From NCBI GenBank assembly GCA_038093975.1, contig JBBPTG010000040.1, positions 116,754 to 180,753 of the forward strand: DNA of 64,000 nucleotides, read 5' to 3'. Origin of the DNA: Chalciporus piperatus. Its lineage: Eukaryota; Basidiomycota; Agaricomycetes; Boletales; Boletaceae. Below the pieces are notes generated by a model. That model saw only the letters and a list, made by a program, of their open reading frames with translations, did not search any database and was not told the DNA's origin. Position numbers and translations under genes: made by a program. Of this stretch, positions 39,525 through 49,967 are shown in pieces. The first letter of the stretch is position 1, and every line of letters starts with the position of its first letter.

Positions 39525-40227
39525 CTAATGACGTTCGTCAACGGATAACGAAAACCGTCCAAATAACGTCTCTCCTACTCCAGAGCCGACGACGATCGAA
39601 ATTAAGAACGCAGCTTGGAACGTCCTACAAAAAACACTCAAGATGCGGAACTGGCGCAGGAAGATCAAAATCTCACATGACAACCAACATGAGAAAGTAT
39701 GTGAGAAGAGCATGGGCCGCGAATATGACCCCTCTCGTGATATCATACGAGGGAATGAACGGAGGAATGGATCGCTTGGTTGTCGACGACACTGAAGATC
39801 CCGGAAGAGAAAACTTGTCTGTGGCTATAATTCTTGCTCTTCATGCACATGAGTCATCACTCGTGCACAGCTATGAAGGTATAACAGATTACCTATTGTT
39901 CCAGTGCGATCCCGCCATACCGAGACATGCTGCCAGCCACCGCTCGAGAAGAGCAAGCAGAAAAACACCGATGCACGTTCCTACCATAGCAACTGCACTA
40001 CTTGGAACCCAACCCTGGAACCATACTAGTACTTCTGAGCCGCGGGGATCTCTAAGGCGGATAGATCGAAATTACTTACCTACGTCGCCTGGCGTGAAGT
40101 GGAGGTAAAAAAGCATACGGCCCGCAGAAAGATCCATCGGGACATCCATTGACATGTTCATGCCATTGGATTGGGCGAAAGTCGGGACTGCTAACGGACA
40201 TATTGCAAGGACGTACCAAAGCATCAT
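39525..40227 (-). CDS. Ctr-family high-affinity copper transporter
   Basis: Trimeric Cu(I) importer of the plasma membrane. The start ATG at 40227 opens a signal-like helix (MMLWYVLAICPLAVPTFAQ). A methionine-rich extracellular segment follows (NGMNMSMDVPMDLSAGRM), then FYLHFTPGDV. After an intron comes TM1 (LVWFQGWVPSSAVAMVGTCI, GVFLLALLERW). After a second intron there is a loop and TM2 with the M-x3-M copper motif (AHALLTYFLMLVVM). After a third intron, TM3 carries the G-x3-G packing motif (AAFLISIVVGSGVGETLFG), with the stop at 39525-39527. All three introns have standard GT-AG borders. A longer antisense open frame (39470-40108) covers the gene. The ferric/cupric reductase lies 357 bp downstream. 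Confidence 0.87.
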
Positions 40228-41347
40228 GATGGTACACAGTGACCATCAGGCCGACGAGAACAGGGATAACGAGTGGCAGGTGTGTGAATAGATTACCAAA
40301 TCAAGGGATGCGGAAGAATTCCCGAAACCCGATGATTGCCCCACAACTGTTGCACGCCCTCCCTGCAGAGTCTCGGTCAATTCGGTCGAGATGAAGGCCC
40401 GAAGATTTCTATGAAAGTCAGTGTGGATAATATATCGGCTATTCAGTAAGGATTCCCTGTCAGCATCCACCTTAACATAAAGACCAACGGTAATGAAACC
40501 GGCGAATCGGCGTGCGAGGGGGCGGAATCAAATTAATCAAGTTGCAGCCAAAAACTTCATACGGCGGCTGGGTGGAAACAGGGTTTACCGTATTGTTGAG
40601 TGCACGATTGAAGTACCAAATCCCACTCGAATCTAACGAAGGTTGCTGTCGCCGTGGGAAAACAGGTCCCGCATAGATCACAGGATTCAGGACGTGCTGG
40701 ATGTCTTCATTTACATTATGAGGTTTCTTCGATTTCCTGGTCCATGCGTGGTGCATGAAGCTGAAACGGTGGGTATGAAGTCGAGGAGTCCCGTCCCGCC
40801 GAGCGTATGATCGAGGTCGTCCTGGGCGACGAGGAGAACACTGGCGCCGGAGACCACACATGAAACAACGCCACTTCCGGAGAACTACGCTCCCATTTTG
40901 TTGCATCTGCGTGTTATCCGACGCTAGTGTCCACCCCGCCAAAGATCTTGCCTGCGGCACATTAAAGTAGCGTCGACGCATCCCTGAGCACCCAGGAACA
41001 GTCTGGAGCCAGGACTGGAGCCGTTGATGTGCCAGAGGATGGTCTTTGTAAGGATGGGGAGGCCATCCTCATTCTGAAGCATGGACTCGATGGGAGATAG
41101 AACCTCATCGAGAGAGGTTATGTATGTGGGACCGCTGATTTGCCTCATTGAGGCTTTTTTGCGAGCGTGGGAACAATCTTGTAGAAATCAGGCACGTCAT
41201 CCTTAAGACGCTTCACACAATTGAACTCGTCAGTTCAAAGCAAGTTCATACCCTTCTTTTTCAATTTTTCCCCAGTCGTCCATTCCATAGTTATCGTGAC
41301 ATGTGGGATTAGTTGCACTACTATATCCGCTCCGGATTATATGAGTA
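40228..41347 (-). pseudogene. Decayed coding sequence, family unknown
   Basis: Several protein-like pieces lie on the minus strand in different frames, separated by stops. TDEFNCVKRLKDDVPDFYKI then VPTLAKKPQ ends at about 41145. An ATG at 41148 opens MRQISGPTYITSLDEVLSPI then TKTILWHINGSSPGSRLFLG. A further stretch near 40800 includes DDLDHTLGGTGLLDFIPTVS. I could not connect them with introns or recognise a family. A decayed gene is the likeliest reading, but an unresolved multi-exon gene is possible. Confidence 0.3.
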
Positions 41348-41881
41348 TCAAACCTGCACTCCCCAAGCGTTGGGATGCGCAAATGTGACATTGTTAACAG
41401 CCCCCGGTAATAACCCGTCCAAGCTGACCAGATACCCAGAGAACAGGATATCCCAACTCTTTATCACCAAGTAAAAAAATGAGTTTCTCATCGTCAATCA
41501 TAATCCGGCACTCACTTGTCCAGAGATCGGCATCTCGACCAGCGCTGGCGTCCCTCCGTTTATGCTCACCTCTGCGCGCCTGCAATTAGAGCAATCCGTG
41601 TTGTAGAACGTGTAATCGGCATTGGCGTAGGTGAGCGAAAGCAGCTTCGTGCCACCAGTAGAACCTCCATCTACGCCTGTGAATGTGAGCGCGCCACCGA
41701 ACCCGATATCGCCTACGACACTCGCGGACGCGTTGAGCGCACGAGTTGTAGCACCACCCGCGAGGACGTTCGAGGACGAGGCAGCAAGGAATGTCTGGAA
41801 CTGGTTGCATGTGACTTGCTTTGTCAGGTTTGTGTTTGAGCGCGAGCGCCCCACTCCGAACAGCTCATGCTCACCCATCAA
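41348..41881 (-). CDS. CBM35-like carbohydrate-binding module, C-terminal part of a secreted glycosidase-type gene
   Basis: Two exons are joined by a clean intron at about 41459-41515. They encode a beta-sandwich module (VVGDIGFGGALTFTGVDGGS, TKLLSLTYANADYTFYNTDC, RRAEVSINGGTPALVEMPIS then GQSWDILFSGYLVSLDGLLP, NNVTFAHPNAWG). This layout matches the C-terminal CBM35-type module of basidiomycete alpha-galactosidases (GH27) as I know it. The paired Cys in TDCSNCRRAE fits secretion. I find no convincing catalytic domain on its 5' side (41882-42900), so the gene is probably truncated or an orphan module. The stop used is at 41348-41350. Confidence 0.5.
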
Positions 41882-43185
41882 TCAAGGAGTCCAACGAGTT
41901 GCAGGGCTCTGTCTGAACGCCCATAGACGTTGAGCATATTCTGCAGCTCGTTGTGCTGGATTGCCTCTGAACTGTTGCCCCAAATGGTCAACAGATTGCG
42001 GAATTGAGCCCCGCAGTCTGCTTGGCGGGTGCATTCCCTCGAACATAAATAGCATGACTGTGATATTAAAAAGTGACATTTGATGAGGCAGGTCGCACTG
42101 TTATACCTGGATGGGATGTCACATTGATGCTCGTTGACGCTCATTGACGGTAATGACATTGAAAAAATAGCAAGGAAAGTTTTCGCCGACTCTGTCAGCC
42201 ACTGACACACGAACTCGGACCTCTCAGACCAGTGCCTCAACTAGCCAGCTTATTGAGGCATTTCAAATTTCCACTCATTTGGGTCCAAATCACCGTTCAA
42301 GCTCAAGGTCCAAGAGCGTTGCGCAATTCCCAATGGAACTATTTGAATTGTAGACTGACGGTGGAATATTTACAGCTAGCAGATACATGTACAATATTGT
42401 CGTCAATGGCATCCAAGATAAGACGACGACCATGATATCCAGACCGCACTTTTTCATAGGCGGAACCCTTGACACCGATGACGAGCGGAGCTATGTTAAC
42501 CCTTCGAACTCGTCAGCTCAAGGTAAGTGTCACACATAGACTTGCCGGCAACTCACCAGTGAGAGAAGACCCCCACCAATTTCCCCCGTGTGACAAGGTG
42601 GCAGCTGCTATGCTTGAGCTAAATGATTGACGAGCGAACAAGCCACCATGTGTCGAGAAAAAGTTGGGCAACGCTCGCCGTGGTCCCAAAGTACCCAAAT
42701 TATTGTAGCCCACTTGAAACAGCAAGGAGGCACGCTGGCAGGACTTGGCTGAGGTTTGGGATATACTTTGGATATACGTTAGAGTAGCCGATCTTGGGTG
42801 ACCATCGCTAGTGGGCGCGAAGAGAAAGAGAGAAAGAGGGACAAGCCCGATTTGGCACCAGAGCAACAAGTGCCCACATCGACTTTACTTTACCTTGGTA
42901 TCCAACTTTAGTTTATCGTACGCAAGTTAGAACACGGCATGAACGCTATTATCGCAAGATACGAAGTACGCACACATAAGCGATCGAGTGGGGGTATGAA
43001 GAGCGTGGAGGATAATTGTGCAATATCAGTGTGTGCAGGCATAGTACAAACGGAAAAAAGAAATGAAACAAAAAGAAATGAACCTATACGACGAGTCTGA
43101 GGTCTACCTATATCATGGATAGAGAGGATACAGACTGTTGGTGATGCACGAAAAGGAAAAGTCAAAAAAGATCCAGACAACAAAC
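41882..43185. other. 1.3-kb stretch with no confident gene
   Basis: On the minus strand a possible 5' exon of the CBM35-like gene lies just upstream (SMGVQTEPCNSLDSLIDG then a GT donor near 41880). Beyond that, no motif or consistent frame was found. Confidence 0.35.
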
Positions 43186-43332
43186 CTAGTTGACGATTTC
43201 GTAGAGGAAGCTATCAGGGTACACCTTCTTTATCTGCTCCTCGATCCACCAGTAGGGGGTAAGGTACGATATGTCAGTTCCCTCGGTCTTGCCGGAACCA
43301 GCAGTAAGCAGCCCGATGAGGCGGCCCTTCCC
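43186..43332 (-). pseudogene. Trypsin-like protease gene, 3' fragment cut off by element A
   Basis: Encodes the last part of the protease domain (KGRLIGLLTAGSGKTEGTDI, then SYLTPYWWIEEQIKKVYPDS) and a stop at 43186. Joining it to the 5' part across element A, with one copy of the 2-bp GG duplication removed, restores GDSGAIVIDGKGRLIGLL in frame. That matches how this family normally reads. Confidence 0.8.
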
Positions 43333-43569
43333 CATCAGGAAAAACCTCTGCTGGATAATTTGTGAAATTACCATAAAAATGTGTAAATTTGTCCAAATTT
43401 CAGGAATTTCATATATTTCCAAGAATTTCTGATATTTGTGGCAAATCCTTGACCTTTCCAGCATGTATGTTATATGAAATTTCTTAAATTTCATGAAAAT
43501 CATGGTTATTAGTGATATTTTATGAAAATTCCAGTAATCATGGTAATTCATATGAACTGAGTAGAGAAG

Positions 43570-44290
43570 GTACAATTAGAATGTATACTCAAAGTGGGGA
43601 AAAGTGTACAAAAGTGTACAAAAAAGCGTACTAAAAGTGTAGTTACAAGTGTGGGAAAGTGTGTAGTGATAGAGTGTAGCTAAAGTGTACAAAAAAGCGT
43701 ACTAAAAGTGTAGTTACAAGTGTAGTGATTGAGTGTAGCAAAGTGTAGCAAAAAAGCGTACTAAAAGTGTAGTCAATGGTGTGGGAAAGTGTAGCAAGAC
43801 TGAGTGTAGCAAAAGTGTACAAAAAAGCGTAGTAAATGTGTAGTTTCAAGTGTGGGAAAGTGTAGCAAGACTGAGTGTAGCAAAAGTGTACAAAAAAGCG
43901 TAGTAAATGTGTAGTTTCAAGTGTGGGAAAGTGTAGCTAGACTGAGTGTAGCAAAAGTGTACACAAAGTGTAGTAAATGTGTAGTTACAAGTGTGGGAAA
44001 GTGTATTAGATTAGAGTGTAGCTAAAGTGTACAATGTAGCAAAAAAGCGTACTAAATGTGTAGTTACAAGTGTGGGAAAGTGTAGCTAGACTGTGTAGCA
44101 AAAGTGTACAAAAAAGCGTAGTAAGTGTGTAGTTAAAAGTGTAGTAAGTGTGTAGTTAAAAGTGTAGCAAAGTATTGTGGAGATCAAACCTATTGAAAGT
44201 GTACAAAAAAGCATACACAAGTGTACAAAAAATATTGTAGCTATCTAGTGTAGGAGATCCTAATAAAGTGTAGCTACATTTCCCTAATGC
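43570..44290. repeat. AT-rich minisatellite of element A
   Basis: Degenerate units mix GTGTAGCAAAAGTGTACAAA, AAAGCGTA(C/G)TAAA and GTGTAGTTACAAGTGTGGGA phrases, roughly 20-60 bp per repeat. The same phrases recur reverse-complemented at 54575-55215 in element B. Confidence 0.85.
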
Positions 44291-44399
44291 TCGGACTTGA
44301 CAAAAAATCCGCGCGAAAAGGTCACGTGACCAAGTTGAACTTGCCGCGCCACTTCTTCGAGTTTCTCTCTGTCTCACACCACTACACCACACCTCAACA

Positions 44400-45110
44400 A
44401 CAACAGCAACACGGCCGGCGAGGGCTCAACAGCCCCGCCGGCAGTGCAAGGTGAGTTTCTACTTACTTACTGACCCACCCACTCATCTCACCAACAGCTG
44501 CTCGGGCCCTCACCACCACCTTCGAGTTCGAGTCCCACCTCAACCTCACCTCACCCTCATCTCAAACAACACAGCCGGTGTGGGCTCGATAGCCCCGCCG
44601 GCATCACAAGGTGTGTGTTTACGCATCCACTAACCCACCTGCTCACTTCAGCCACAGTCGCTCGGGCTGAAACTTTGCCCCATCACCACCTTCGAGTCTC
44701 CTCTCACCCTCATCTCGAACAACACGGCCGGCATGGGCTCAACAGCCCCGCCAGCATCACCAGGTGAGTTAAAAACTCACCACCACATTCACTGACCACT
44801 GACCATCACCTTTACAAGCCGGCGAGCTTGTTTGCGCACACCACCACCTCACGACATCTCCCGCATCCCATCACTGCTTGTTTCATGAGCCGGCGAGCTC
44901 GTTCGCGCACGCCGCCACCTCATGGCACCTCCCACACCTCCTCCCACATCAAGGCCTCTAACTCAACATCAAAACACGGCCGGCGAGAGCTTGACAGCCC
45001 CGCTGGCATCAACAAGGTGAGTCTCGCTCACCCACCACCACCACCACTCACCTCACCACCCCTTCGTGAGCCGGTGAGCTCGTTCGAGCTCACCGCCACC
45101 TCACGACACC
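44400..45110 (+). repeat. GC-rich hairpin array of element A (hairpin plus splice-donor-like motif)
   Basis: Four full units (around 44414, 44573, 44725 and 44980) and partial ones repeat a GC hairpin: GGCCGGCG, GGGCTC, CAGCCCCGCCGGC. Most are followed within 10 bases by AGGTGAG or AGGTGTG, then a 50-80 bp pyrimidine/adenine-rich stretch with CTNAC and CACCAACAG-like ends. The units resemble a repeated mini-exon plus intron. Confidence 0.75.
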
Positions 45111-45679
45111 TCCCACACCTCACCAACATGTTTTCACAAGGCCATTCGAGCCTGCCACCACCTCTCGCCACTTCACCCACACCTTCTGGTAAGCTCATTC
45201 TCCCACCATCTCTGCTTCGTCTCTCATCACCATCAATAGTTATACTTTGCTTGACATGATCACCACCCTCCCTGGGTCTGTTCAGCACCATAGTAGCTAT
45301 ATGTATAGTATATGATCTGTGGTAGATAGTAACCAATATAATATTTGTTCAATCATTATGTTTGATTTGTGTGAAATGGAAGTGAAAGAATTGCAGTCAT
45401 AGGATGGAGAATAGCCTGAGATTATGAGCAAATTGTAGGTATTATCGACAAATGTCTGCATATATCTGTTCAATTACCATGGATTTTGGTAGATAATTGT
45501 ATGGAAATATAGGGAAATTTTCGCAAAACCAGCGAAAAACAAGGGGGGGCTAGTTATTCTCAGAGAATTGTGAGAATTACTGAAATGTGACCAATATCGG
45601 ATATTATTGGATATTTCATGGAAATATCAGCTATTATCAGCTATTCTATACAATTATCTGGGAGAGGTTTTTCCTGATG

Positions 45680-47351
45680 CCATCGATCACTATGGCGCCA
45701 GAATCGCCAGGAGCAGAAAACGGACCACGAGGTTTGTCGGTGTAGGGGTGGACGGCGATCTCCATTGACGTCTCCTTGATGCCGTACTCAGATATTGTGC
45801 GAAGGAATGACTCAATGGTGGTGAGCCGACCAATGGTGACACCTGATGCTTTCCCATTCTTGAGGACAAGAAGACATGGCTCACCGTTGGCATCAAGTTG
45901 CCGTGGGTTTCGGATCTCCTGGTCCTTTACAACGCCTCTAACCTGGAGGAGCCCGCCAGGCGGATATTTGAACTCGGATCGGCTGTCAGGGCGAGGGTGC
46001 ATCTTCCGGAGAAAGTCGTCCTCCGAAATCTTGCCGCCTGGGAAGAAAATAATACCCTAAAAACCAGGGACAGCGTTGCCAGGATAAGATAGAAACGTAC
46101 CAATATAGACCTTGTTGCCCTGGAAAGTGTCCCAGTTGATCTTGTGGCGGTAGAGATCAATCAAGGCCCAGTCCCGGGTGAAGCCCATGGGGCCGTCGTC
46201 GACGGCAATGGTAGGAGCATGGAGGACGTAACCAATCACGCGCGTGGTTGGAGTCACCCAGTCCCCGGTGACCTCCTTATAGAGCATGCCTATGTCCTGG
46301 ATCTTCTTCTTCGCCATCTCCGCCAGGGCCTTGACCTCCTTGCGCGCGCGAGTTTTCTCAACATCCTCACCCTCGATGACCGGGCCCAGTTTCTCAAGTG
46401 CAGCATCCCATGTCTTGATATCGTTAGCCTCGGTGTCGATGGTGCTCACCATACGATCAATGGCAGCGACGTAGGCATGGTTGCCGAGGGTGATGATCTC
46501 CTGACAAGGTTCACTGTTGCGCTTGTGCCATATGAGCGTGTTCCTCTTTGCGGGAGGCGGGCGAGCGACATGAGCAGCAGTGAGAAGGAAGACACGTTCA
46601 CTCTTGCTGCTCTCGCGGAGGTAGATGGCACCCGTTCCCTCGTAGTGGGGCGTCTCGAGCAGAGCAATCTGGATGCCAAGCGTAGGAGTGAAGGGGCTAC
46701 GAAGCTCGGGAACTGGGTCGGCAACAGGGTTGAAGGAGAGAAGCTTTGGGCCTTGAACAGACTGGGTGACAACAGACTCGCGGAATGCAACCTCAACATC
46801 ACAGAACCCCTTGTCATCCAGGATTTTCTTGCAGCCCTCAGCTGCCGCCTTGGCTGCCGCGAAGACGAGAGTTCCAGGCGCCACGCCTATCCAAATGTGG
46901 GGTGCAGTGACAGTGTCACTCTCTGCCTCAGCAAAACACACAGGGTCAATTGATGACCATTCGATGCGGTGTTTGTCGAGGAACTGGGAAATGACCTCGC
47001 CAATACCTCGCCAGCAGGCTTTCATCGGATGGTGACCGATGGGGCGGGTCTCTCGCAGAATGCGCTCGAGACCCTTGCGCACAGGCCAGGCGTTGCCGGT
47101 TTTGAAGACACTGCGAGGGTTGCTTGGAAGGCCGTAGAAATCGGTGTCAGCCCCAGGGTAGTCAGGGAGACAGGACTGAGGGGTGGCATTGTCCTGGTCG
47201 TCCTCGCCGAGGTTGAGCTTGCCAAAGGGGGAGAGGGGAGAGACGGGGATAGTAGTGGGAGAAACGGGCGGGCTGTTGGATTGCTCAGCAGCGACATGCA
47301 TACAAGAGGCGAAGAAGTCGTGTAAAGCGACGGGGGTGTTGGATGCCACTG
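45680..47351 (-). pseudogene. Trypsin-like serine protease gene, main part (interrupted by element A)
   Basis: Trypsin-fold protease with the full catalytic triad visible: His in VFLLTAAHVARPP, Asp in FTRDWALIDLYRH, Ser in GPFSAPGDSGAIVIDG. The N-terminal region reads NTPVALHDFFASCMHVAAEQ and is long (more than 200 residues) and of unknown role. An acceptor at about 47349 would join TG to an A from an upstream exon, making a split ATG; otherwise the start is the ATG at 47301. A 44-nt intron joins KVYIG to IIFFPGGKI. No stop occurs before the insertion. With element A present, about 50 C-terminal residues are displaced, so the enzyme is probably lost even though the triad remains. Confidence 0.8.
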
Positions 47352-49422
47352 GAACGAGAGAGAGAGAGAGAGCGAGCAAACACGAAAGGTGAGTACTTAT
47401 TACGAGGAGACAGGAAAATGGCAATGGACGCACTTGTAAACAGAAAAAGCTTGGGAGCAGGATAGAGTCAACTGTGGGTCGTTTTGTGGGGGGGAGGGAG
47501 AGGGTAAAATGCTCAGAAACTCTGAGGATTGGGCGATATATATATGTAGGCGGGTTGGAGCGCCGGTCTGGGGCGAGCCTAGACTGCCAAAGTTTTGGCG
47601 TGCACCTGTGCGCCAGCGCGAGGCTGTATACCGTCCAGGGGAGTGGTATATGTAGGTATAATCCTCGAACACGAATGAGACGTTGGATACATGGGCGAGA
47701 TAGCGGTGCCATCTGTGCGAGTGAGGGCCTCGGCCCTCGACGGCGTGTTGAGGCAGTCGTCCTTCGAAAGTCCATATCTCATCATACAGAGTTGGAATTC
47801 CCTGAGAGAGAATGGCGGCGAGGAGTACCGGTGTTGCGGCATGCCAACGATACTATGAGAAGTCGACGGAGATCGGCAAATTCTGTAAATCCTGCCATAT
47901 TTAGACACAGAGGACGGACATCCCAAAAGTAGAAAGCCCCTGTCCAAGCGAGAATGAAGCACCTTCGTGATATGCAGCGATGGATCAATGAACTTACCAG
48001 TAATCACTTTTACGAGAGCCATACCAAGGCCAGTATTGAGCTTTATCACTGGCATCCGTGCGTGTATGATCACGAGAGCGAACATGACTCTTCCACCGCT
48101 GCCCCGCGTTTAAGTTCGGCACATTGATACACGACACGTCTTTCGTGAAAAGCTTATTAACTCACTAGTAGACTCCATTTGGTACGGAACGTTCAATGCC
48201 TCCCGAGGTATTTGCCATGACCATTTGTCGAAGTTGTGTGGGGTCTGCGGTATGAGCGTTTCTGCGCAGTCGTGTTTACTATCTGGTGGATCCGAGTCTT
48301 GGCGAGGAAAGATGAAGGAGGGCATAAGTAGTTGTCTGGGACAGTGGCGCGGATAGTACTCAGTGCTCACTGCAAAGTAAATTTCTCGAGCTAACACTGG
48401 GCGCTGCACAGCCACGGTAAATTTCCCGTCCAAGGCTCGACTCACAGCCACTATGATGTTAAATCAGCACTTTTATTCCGCCGCAATTTTTCGACCCGCC
48501 GCGCCGCGTTTCTTAGTAGCCTGAGAATCTATTTTAAAATACGAAACCAAAAACTTTGTATTAACCATCAGGAGATATATGATATTCAAGCAGACTCAGG
48601 CAACCGCAAGTAGCGCGCACTGAAATTAGGGAAGCTAGGAAGTGTATAATGCAAAGCTTCAGGTTCATCAAACATGTGTTCCAAAGACTCGGAAAGGGCC
48701 CGGAACGACGATCCCGAAGAATCTCATCCTGAGTGCTGAGCGTGACTACAGCAGGGGGGGCCGAAAGTTCAGGAACGTGGGGGGCTGCAATGGCTGCAGT
48801 AGCGGCAGTGGTAGTGGTGATATCAGCGCCCGCTAGTGGATGGCACAATGGAAGTTGGGCCCGGGGTGTCGGATGGGAAAAAGAGTGGAACGGCTCTAGC
48901 ATACTCTGAAAATTATGAGTACATCATAGTCAGCTTTGAGGTGTTGAACTTACCGTCTTTCATCTTCTTAGGAGTGATTGACAATAGAGATTGCGGAAAA
49001 TATATGACATGGGGTCTTTTCCCTATCAATGCCAAACATCTTTGAATCCTGCTGCGTCGAATACGAAATGAAAGTCTTACTGTATTGCCCAGGAGGCGTG
49101 GTCACATGCCTTGTGGCTGCCTTTCTTTTTCCTTTTAAGTTGCAGTTCGAACGGCGCATCATCATGATCCGAGTCGTCCGTAAGTTCAAGATCTTGGAGA
49201 GGGCTAGATAGTTTTATCGAGATCATGGTCCTCGTCGCTTTGGCCAGAGAAACGGAGCTCATTGTCCGACTGGATCCCATCCGAGTCTGGACTCTCCTCG
49301 ACCTGGCTCTCAGTGTCAGAGCCAGCAATCAACGGTTGAGAATTCCAGGATTCATGGACATCAGGCGGAATGGCCTTCCTGGTAGCTAGTGATTTGGATT
49401 AGCACGAAATGATTACGACAAG
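47352..49422 (-). other. Fragments of one or more accessory genes, unresolved
   Basis: Minus-strand pieces look coding but cannot be joined. One near 49213-49395 reads KAIPPDVHESWNSQPLIAGS, SDTESQVEESPDSDGIQSDN, ELRFSGQSDEDHDLD. One at 49077-49205 has FELQLKRKKKGSHKACDHAS. One at 48110-48451 has FTVAVQRPVLAREIYFAVST, YYPRHCPRQLLMPSFIFP. Another at about 47780-48030 has HSIVGMPQHRYSSPPFSLRE. The copia LTR sits directly upstream of the first piece, so any 5' exons have been separated from it. Family and function are unknown. Confidence 0.35.
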
Positions 49423-49967
49423 TGTGAAAACTAAACGAACTAAACGAACTCAGCCGATGCCTAAGAGAGGCGGAAACGACTGTATTCACCTAAACGAACT
49501 AGGTACAACTCAAATAAGTAAAGGAACTAAGTAAAGAAAGTAAATACTCACCTCAGCCGATGCCTAAGAGAGGCGGAAACGACTGAGGCGCTCTGGAAGT
49601 GAGACGAGGAGTTTAAGTAAATGGGTGGAGATGTGCTCGGAACGATCCGACGTGATTCCGGTCCGGAATGACCGATTCCGGGTGCAAAAGGATCAAGGAA
49701 TGTCAAGGACTTGACATGGATAAGAATAGAAAGGGTGAATGGTGAACAGAGATGTCACGAAAGGGAATAGACAAGTGAATGACATATAGGAGAACATACG
49801 AATGTAAAAGGGATCCGTTCCAACGAATCCGGAGATGTTTCCGTGCGTTCCGGGCATCGGAAACGTCGGATTAAACACGGAATGCATCCGGAAGTATCCG
49901 GAAACGGATAGGGGCTATCCGGAAGCGGAAAGGAGCGGATAGGCACGGATTGGACTATATTTTGACA
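49423..49967 (-). repeat. Probable 3' LTR of the copia element
   Basis: On the minus strand a TGTCAAAATATAG start directly follows a purine-rich stretch (GAGTGGGAG) at the end of the polyprotein. A matching AGTTTTCACA end falls at 49423, giving about 545 bp. It contains a duplicated CAGCCGATGCCTAAGAGAGG motif about 106 bp apart and many TCCGG clusters. No 5' LTR is present to confirm the borders. Confidence 0.55.

Larger units (their letters stand above)
43333..45679. mobile_element. Element A: non-coding minisatellite-built TIR element (2.35 kb)
   Basis: The termini are inverted repeats: CATCAGGAAAAACCTCT at 43333-43349 and its complement at 45663-45679, with GATAATT matching further in. 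CC flanks both ends (43331-43332 and 45680-45681), consistent with a 2-bp duplication. Inside, in order, are AT-rich subterminal DNA, a GTGTAG/GTACAAAAAAGCG minisatellite (43570-44280), a 200-bp unique core with the palindrome GGTCACGTGACC, a GC-rich hairpin-unit array (44400-45110) and AT-rich DNA. There is no credible coding region. The core is homologous, inverted, to element B. The insertion disrupts the protease gene. Confidence 0.75.

Noticed and set aside
39470..40108. 212-codon plus-strand open frame
   Set aside because: It is antisense to the four-exon Ctr copper transporter, whose motifs and splice sites are clear. The plus-strand translation has no family features.
46144..46953. 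269-codon plus-strand open frame
   Set aside because: Antisense shadow of the trypsin-like protease, which has a full catalytic triad on the minus strand.
47400..47775. N-terminal extension of the protease frame up to 47775
   Set aside because: It starts with TTG, its composition is unlike coding sequence, and a good splice acceptor at about 47349 marks the exon border.
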